Shown: one piece after another, positions 58,993 through 64,000 of the stretch
Layout of the letters: each line of letters opens with the position of its first letter
Position numbering within the stretch: the stretch's first letter is position 1
DNA from: Tubulanus polymorphus
Taxonomy: Eukaryota; Nemertea; Palaeonemertea; Tubulaniformes; Tubulanidae
Direction of reading: 5' to 3'
DNA length: 64,000 bases
NCBI RefSeq assembly: GCF_964204645.1
Contig: NC_134028.1
Span: 3,260,501 to 3,324,500, forward strand
Program-made: the position numbers and the translations under genes
Notes under the pieces: model-generated
Told to the model about the DNA's origin: nothing
Seen by the model: only the letters and a program-made list of their open reading frames with translations
Databases searched by the model: none

Positions 58993-60911
58993 GACGACGT
59001 TAGATAGAAAGAAAGTTATATCCGTTGAACAAACTGGATAAAAGCCGTACAAAAAGTCCGACAAAAGTTAATTATAAATGACTATGAATGCTTGTATGTG
59101 CGCATAATGATTTCAGCGAAATTCATCAAATTATAGATTCGTATCTGAATAGAAAAAAAAACCAATGTAAGAAGGCGTTTTTGACTCGTTGTTGAGGCGT
59201 TGTTAAACGTTAGTGTGTTCTATTGCCACAAGTTGCAGTTTGTGTGCGTGTGTGTGCGTGCGCGTGTGCGTGTGTGGCGTATCAATCTGTTTTTCGAAAA
59301 TCTTTGTTTATGGAAAAGCGACATTTTAACTATGAACATGAAAATGATCAAACGACCCTCGACCGCGTTACGCGACTGTCATATAGGTGGGTGGATTTAA
59401 TGTGTTCAGCACTAGGTGAACTTCTATTTCAATTATCTGTACATACTAAAATGCATTTACATAACACACAACGGGGGCTGATCCTGTAATTATGGTTTAC
59501 CTCAAATGAATCAAGATGTTCCCCATCCTTTAAGTATAAATATGTAGATACAGAGATATTTGCCCATTGTCTCGTGCCATTTCATAATAGCCCAATACGA
59601 TGACAGCTGTATCGGCTGGGTCAACTCCGATACATTATCCAGGCCAGACCTGAACCCTCGTGTCAGCGACCCTCGATAGACGACGGGTGTGGCTGTCTGT
59701 TACTGTACCTTCTTAATTACATCAGGGAAGTGGCGATTAAATCTTCTGCCAAGGAAATCCCGTCACGAAAACAATCTTGGATGTCACATTTCAAACTGTT
59801 ATTTGAAAGATGATCGCTGATTTCGCAACTCGCTCTGACCGGACCCTGGGAGCTGTTGAAACGAAATTCTTCACGGAAACGAACACTTTTTGGGGTTCTC
59901 GATATTACGCCTTCCCAGGTGAACGTATCAATTACAAAATAACCCATACACAGCTTGCGCAAAACTCAAATGAGACCCCTAGAAAATCAAAGAGCTAGAT
60001 CCCACTGAAAGTATTTATCGAACAATTTGTTTAGTTCCCTTCCATTTGGTCAATTTAACTCAGTGAACTATTATGCCATTCAATATGATATATATAAAAA
60101 ACCAGCGAGCATAGTATTTCAGTCTGGTTCTAGATTCCCACGCTGGTAGGAAGTTCCCTGAAATACGTTCGAAAGATTTTTTTCCATAATATGCAGTGAT
60201 TTTGTCATGCATCCGTTCCGTATCACCGTTCATATACAGCTCCTTATAAGGGTCTAATATTAGAAAACAGTTTCCGAAAACATCATCTTTTTTTATGAAT
60301 CTGTTTAAATATAGAAGCGTGATTTCCCCGGCCGCAGTCAGAGCCAGATGACCCGCTGTGAGTTGGCTACAGAAATACTACCGAATAAACCCAGCTCGTT
60401 GCATACTACGCATCCTGTTCATGCGAAATAATTGCATAATTTCACTATATTTGACGTCACTGATGATACATGATTGTGTCGAAATCTGTGGCATAATTTT
60501 CTCACGGCTGATTTTTTCATCCCTAATAGTACTCGGAAGTGATGGTATAGTTTTTTTTTATCGAGTGAACCCTTCACTTCTTTAAACAGGTAAACATTTC
60601 TTTTTCATGATTTGTTTTCACTTTTGAACCTCAAGATCTATTCAGTCAACAAACACGTCCCTAAAAAGCAGTATTTGTCCCTAAGGCCCGAGTTAACGAT
60701 CTATAAATATCATTATCAAGTAATAACTTTATGAGTTTTTTATTACAATCCTCCCTTCCTTACTTGCACCTTCATATTGTCATACGGAATCCACTAATTG
60801 CGGATCGTCAACGAACTGTAGTAAATAAACAGTTATACAGCTCATCGTATAACCGCGTAAATTGCCGCCCGCGGATGCCGCTAGATGACCTCACAGTCGC
60901 GCTGAAAATGG
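58993..60911. other. intergenic
   Basis: No supported gene. A (GT)n/(GC) purine-pyrimidine alternating run lies at about 59240-59276; the rest shows nothing recognisable. Confidence 0.5.
59240..59276. repeat. (TG)n-rich microsatellite
   Basis: Alternating TGTGTGCG units over about 37 bases, a sequence type able to adopt Z-DNA. Confidence 0.85.
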
Positions 60912-60943
60912 TATATTCAGTACCGAGTCGAACGAGCGTCAGT
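60912..60943 (+). promoter_or_regulatory. candidate TATA/Inr core promoter of the neuregulin-like gene
   Basis: TATATT at 60912-60917 and an initiator-like TCAGT (60939-60943) with its A 29 bases downstream of the TATA start, about 78 bases before the ATG. The initiator lies in a short CAGT tandem repeat. Confidence 0.5.
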
Positions 60944-61018
60944 CAGTCAGTCAACAGACATGTAGCGATATAGCGCGGAGATAGGAGTAATCGCTCTTCA
61001 ACTGAGAGATCCAGTAGT

Positions 61019-61502
61019 ATGGGAAACTGGACAAAAAGCCACGTATGGCTACTGTTGTTATTAATTTTCATGTGTATTGTGCGTTGTTTTTGTAAAATAT
61101 GTGGATCATCGTTTGACGATGTGCAATCGCGTGCAATTCTGGCAGATATCGTTGCCGAGGGGAAAATAGATATAACCTACGGCGGGGACCCGAATCTCGG
61201 CGTGTTGGGCCGATACAACGCCAGCGTGACGATATTCAAAACGTTCAAAGGGGAACTGACACCGCCACCGACGCGGTCCGGTCGCAAACATCGAAAGAAA
61301 GTTCTAGCCACCGTGAAAATCGGTGAATTCGCGCCGAAAACGGACGCCGAGCAATGTGTGATGGATGTTTCCGCGGAGAAAAAGTATATTTTCTTCCTAC
61401 GAAAAACTCAACAGGAAAATTATTATAAAAACGCTATTTTACCGGTCGAAAGCGGGAAAACCACGTTACGGCAAATTCGGGCGATCCTACAGCCTGATTC
61501 GG
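61019..61502 (+). CDS. first coding exon of a neuregulin/Vein-like secreted protein (partial)
   Basis: ATG at 61019; the donor after 61502 (TCGG|GTAAGT, phase 1) leaves 161 residues. Residues 1 to about 25 are a signal peptide (HVWLLLLLIFMCIVRC). The rest follows the order of the segment before the Ig domain in neuregulin-1/2: IVAEGKI (44-50), NASVTIFKTFKG with an N-glycosylation site at 67, VKIGEF (99-104), KYIFFLRKTQQENYYKNAI (122-140), then a basic TTLRQIRAIL. It has cysteines at 23, 25, 28 and 113. Neuregulins and insect Vein are EGF-receptor ligands; the Ig and EGF exons that would prove it are not seen in the remaining 2.5 kb and probably lie beyond the window. An agrin NtA- or TIMP-like NTR domain is the main alternative. 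Codon use and GC content are higher than in the flanks, as in the other real genes here. Confidence 0.6.
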
Positions 61503-64000
61503 GTAAGTCATTGCACGTGTCTATCAAAAAGTGATATAAAGTTGAAACGAAAAAAAATGAAATATGTAACTTTACGCTAGTACATGAAGCGACGATGGTC
61601 AAGATACGTATGTATCATCTCGTATCTAGCGATATCAACTCACCCGCATAACGTAGGAGTGTTGTATGGTTTGGAATCATAACTTCTTTTGTTTTCTCAA
61701 ATCGTACTCCAGTTTCCAATATTAGCTCTTATAGTCTATCTATAAACCTGTGCAGATTATGTAATGCATTTATTTCTGAACGCGAGAAGTGTACGGCGCA
61801 CCGGCGCTCGAACATTGATGGTGATTTTCGCAAAATTTATACTGGTTTCTAATTATCTAATTACGGGTTGTGTTCCAGCGCAAACACATGCGAGGTCCAT
61901 CCACCGCGTGAGCACGCTCGCTTGCTGCCTGGTTAATTGCTCCATTTCCGGCGGTGCGTCTCTGTGACGAATTCCAATTGCCGGTATGAAATAGGAGCCC
62001 TCGATCCAACGCGATATATCTAAACCAACTACAAGAGGGGTTTCTTAAAATGAGGCATCACGGTGTTGCTGAATGTTGTTTTTGTGTGGCTGCTCGGTAA
62101 TAAGAAAAATGCAGTTCTTTCATGGGCGTTGAAACATTTTGGGGGCGACCCGAATACGCAATTCAAGTGCGTGCACCGCAGAACGTGGGCGAGAAGTTGT
62201 TATAGCGTTCGAGTCGCACATATGCTCCCAACTCCTGAGAGTTTATTCGGTTATACAAAAATAATGAATATCGATATCCAAGTATATGCATCGCTTTTAA
62301 GGGACCATTGATGCTCGCGGTGGCGGGTGAACTGGAACAGACAGATCGCCGAGTTGTATCAGGTCATACCCGGTGACTTACAGACTTACTGACAGCTTTC
62401 TGAGGACATAAATTCCCGTAGCGAAATCTCTTACAGCCAAAGCCGCATGTCTCACGTATATCGGCATTAATGTCGTTTACGAGTGCTGTATTATGTGAAT
62501 GGTGACATATAAATTCCCCGCATACTGTCGTGTACGAGTCAGTCGGTCTCTTCTTGCGATATCTCACGAGTGTAAGCGAAGGTATTTGTCGACAAAAAGA
62601 ATACAGTAGTCCGCGATTTATATTTGTATTAATTTCGTATTGATTAGAATACGAACGTGTATACATGAGATCTCTTTCTTCAACGTACGACGTATCCAAT
62701 CAATATTCTCCGAGGAACTTAGATTCGGGCGGAATTTTGCGTCTAAAATACTTGCATATTGTTTATACTTAAAATCGTTTTTATATGATATAGCTCAGGA
62801 GTTTCCCTATAACTACACCCCGATATTACATCAGTGTCCATCTAAGTTCTTCTGTAGCAAGGAGGCAATTGTTACGAGACAAGTTTGACAATTCCTTTAC
62901 AGTCGGATGGACCAGCTATTATGAAATAAGAGTAAAGTGATTGTTGTGACGGATCATCAGGATCCAGCTCTGAGCACTGACTGCGCTGTTGCAGCAACCT
63001 TACTCATGCTGTGTCTGGCGAAATAATGTCGACAGCATCAATCGTCTTGTTTCAAACCCTAGTGGATTAGTCAACTCGGGAAGATTATCTCGTTGTTCGC
63101 TTATCTTCAAATGGAAACAGAATTCAATCTGTTTCGATGAGCGCCGTTCGTGTGTCGTGTAGTCGTTGTTGATGATGCTGTTTCGCTGCGACGACTCGAT
63201 CTGTCCTATCTCTGTTCTCTTCGTCTCATCTACACGTTAACAGTTATTTGTGATACTCGGGTAGTGATAATAACTGTAATTAAAATCTCATGATAAACAA
63301 TCATGTAATATGATAGAGTATGCATCTTTCGTGTACTGTCTTCTTAGGGATTTGGCTTAGATTACGCACATCTAAGTTATTGACATTTCAATGATACAGC
63401 AACTGAGAATGTATTTTCTTTCTCTTACAACGCAGAAAATGTATCATTTGTGTTTGATTTGAAATTAAATCGAGTTACAAACGTTCAAAATCTACTGGCA
63501 TTTATGATTAATTTTCTGTCGAAGAAGTTGGCTCGAAATATTGAATTTCAATGCCTTTGTCACCTTTGGTTTGAGGCTGAAATGTCGATGCCTTGCAGTG
63601 CAACGGCCTTGGAATAGCGACGTATCGTTGTCATAAAAGGCTGATGGGATAAATGCGGCTTTTAAGAATAATCAATACAATCATGTTTTAGCTTTTGCTG
63701 ATACTGATAGTGTCTTGGCGACAATTAAGACCTGGTGCACTAAGCTGCATTAAGAATCGTTTGTATTTATACAATCTTTACACGAAAAAATCGCCAGACA
63801 ACAGCAACTGAGGTTGTTTAATTCTATATGTGCGCGGATAATACGTCCGTCGTCATTTTAAGCGACCTGCGGAAAATGTTAAGAATATTTTGCGTTAATA
63901 TGAATGATTTTCTTCACGCGGGGATAAGATGAAATTAATTTTATATTCATGGGAAGGTTGTCTAACATTTAAGTGTGTTAATTTCTTCAAATGATATTCA
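61503..64000 (+). other. probable first intron of the neuregulin-like gene
   Basis: No Ig- or EGF-like exon is recognisable. One acceptor-like GTTGTGTTCCAG at about 61.88 kb opens a short frame with no family resemblance. Otherwise the sequence is AT-rich and featureless. Confidence 0.4.

Noticed and set aside
61881-61967. Acceptor-like TTCCAG and an open frame that could follow the neuregulin-like exon
   Set aside because: The frame stops after 28 codons and shows no Ig, EGF or other expected feature.

Overview
This is a window from an animal nuclear genome. It is AT-rich and intron-bearing, with canonical GT-AG splice sites, long (TA)n tracts and many short foldback elements. The gene set (macroH2A, an ELOVL4-class fatty acid elongase, a luqin/RYamide-type neuropeptide receptor, a neuregulin-like secreted protein, tRNA-Leu) points to an invertebrate bilaterian, most likely a spiralian such as a mollusc, annelid or brachiopod. 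The phylum is inference and cannot be fixed from the sequence alone.

Layout. At 0.8-1.6 kb (+) is a compact three-exon gene whose 70-residue product looks like a neuropeptide precursor: signal peptide, then a peptide with two cysteines between Lys-Arg sites. Two identical-anticodon tRNA-Leu(UAG) genes lie at 4.7 and 5.6 kb. From 5.7 to 39 kb I find no convincing conserved protein gene. That stretch holds microsatellites, at least five foldback elements, SINE- and LINE-like pieces and one possible membrane micropeptide on the minus strand. From 39.4 kb gene density rises: a two-exon peptide GPCR (40.0-42.1 kb, +), a seven-exon ELOVL4-like elongase (44.2-46.5 kb, +), an eight-exon macroH2A gene (56.3-51.0 kb, -) with a duplicated penultimate coding exon, an unidentified two-exon reading frame (58.3-59.0 kb, +), and the first coding exon of a neuregulin/Vein-like ligand (61.0-61.5 kb, +) whose later exons are not in the window.

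The most interesting signal is in macroH2A. Two tandem 175-nt exons (7a and 7b) both enter in phase 1 and leave in phase 2, so exactly one must be used to keep frame. They encode alternative versions of the same macro-domain segment. They differ at the ADP-ribose phosphate-binding loop: 7b has the canonical Ser-Ile-Gly-Ser-Gly-Arg, while 7a has Ser-Val-Ser-Ser-Gly-Thr. In vertebrate MACROH2A1 the known mutually exclusive exon is a different, upstream one, and here that upstream exon is present once in its ADP-ribose-binding form. The locus therefore looks like an independently evolved splice switch for ligand binding.

The genes do not form a pathway. The window is an ordinary piece of animal chromosome with unrelated neighbours. 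Exon coordinates were derived by translating across candidate splice sites by eye and have not been checked against transcripts.
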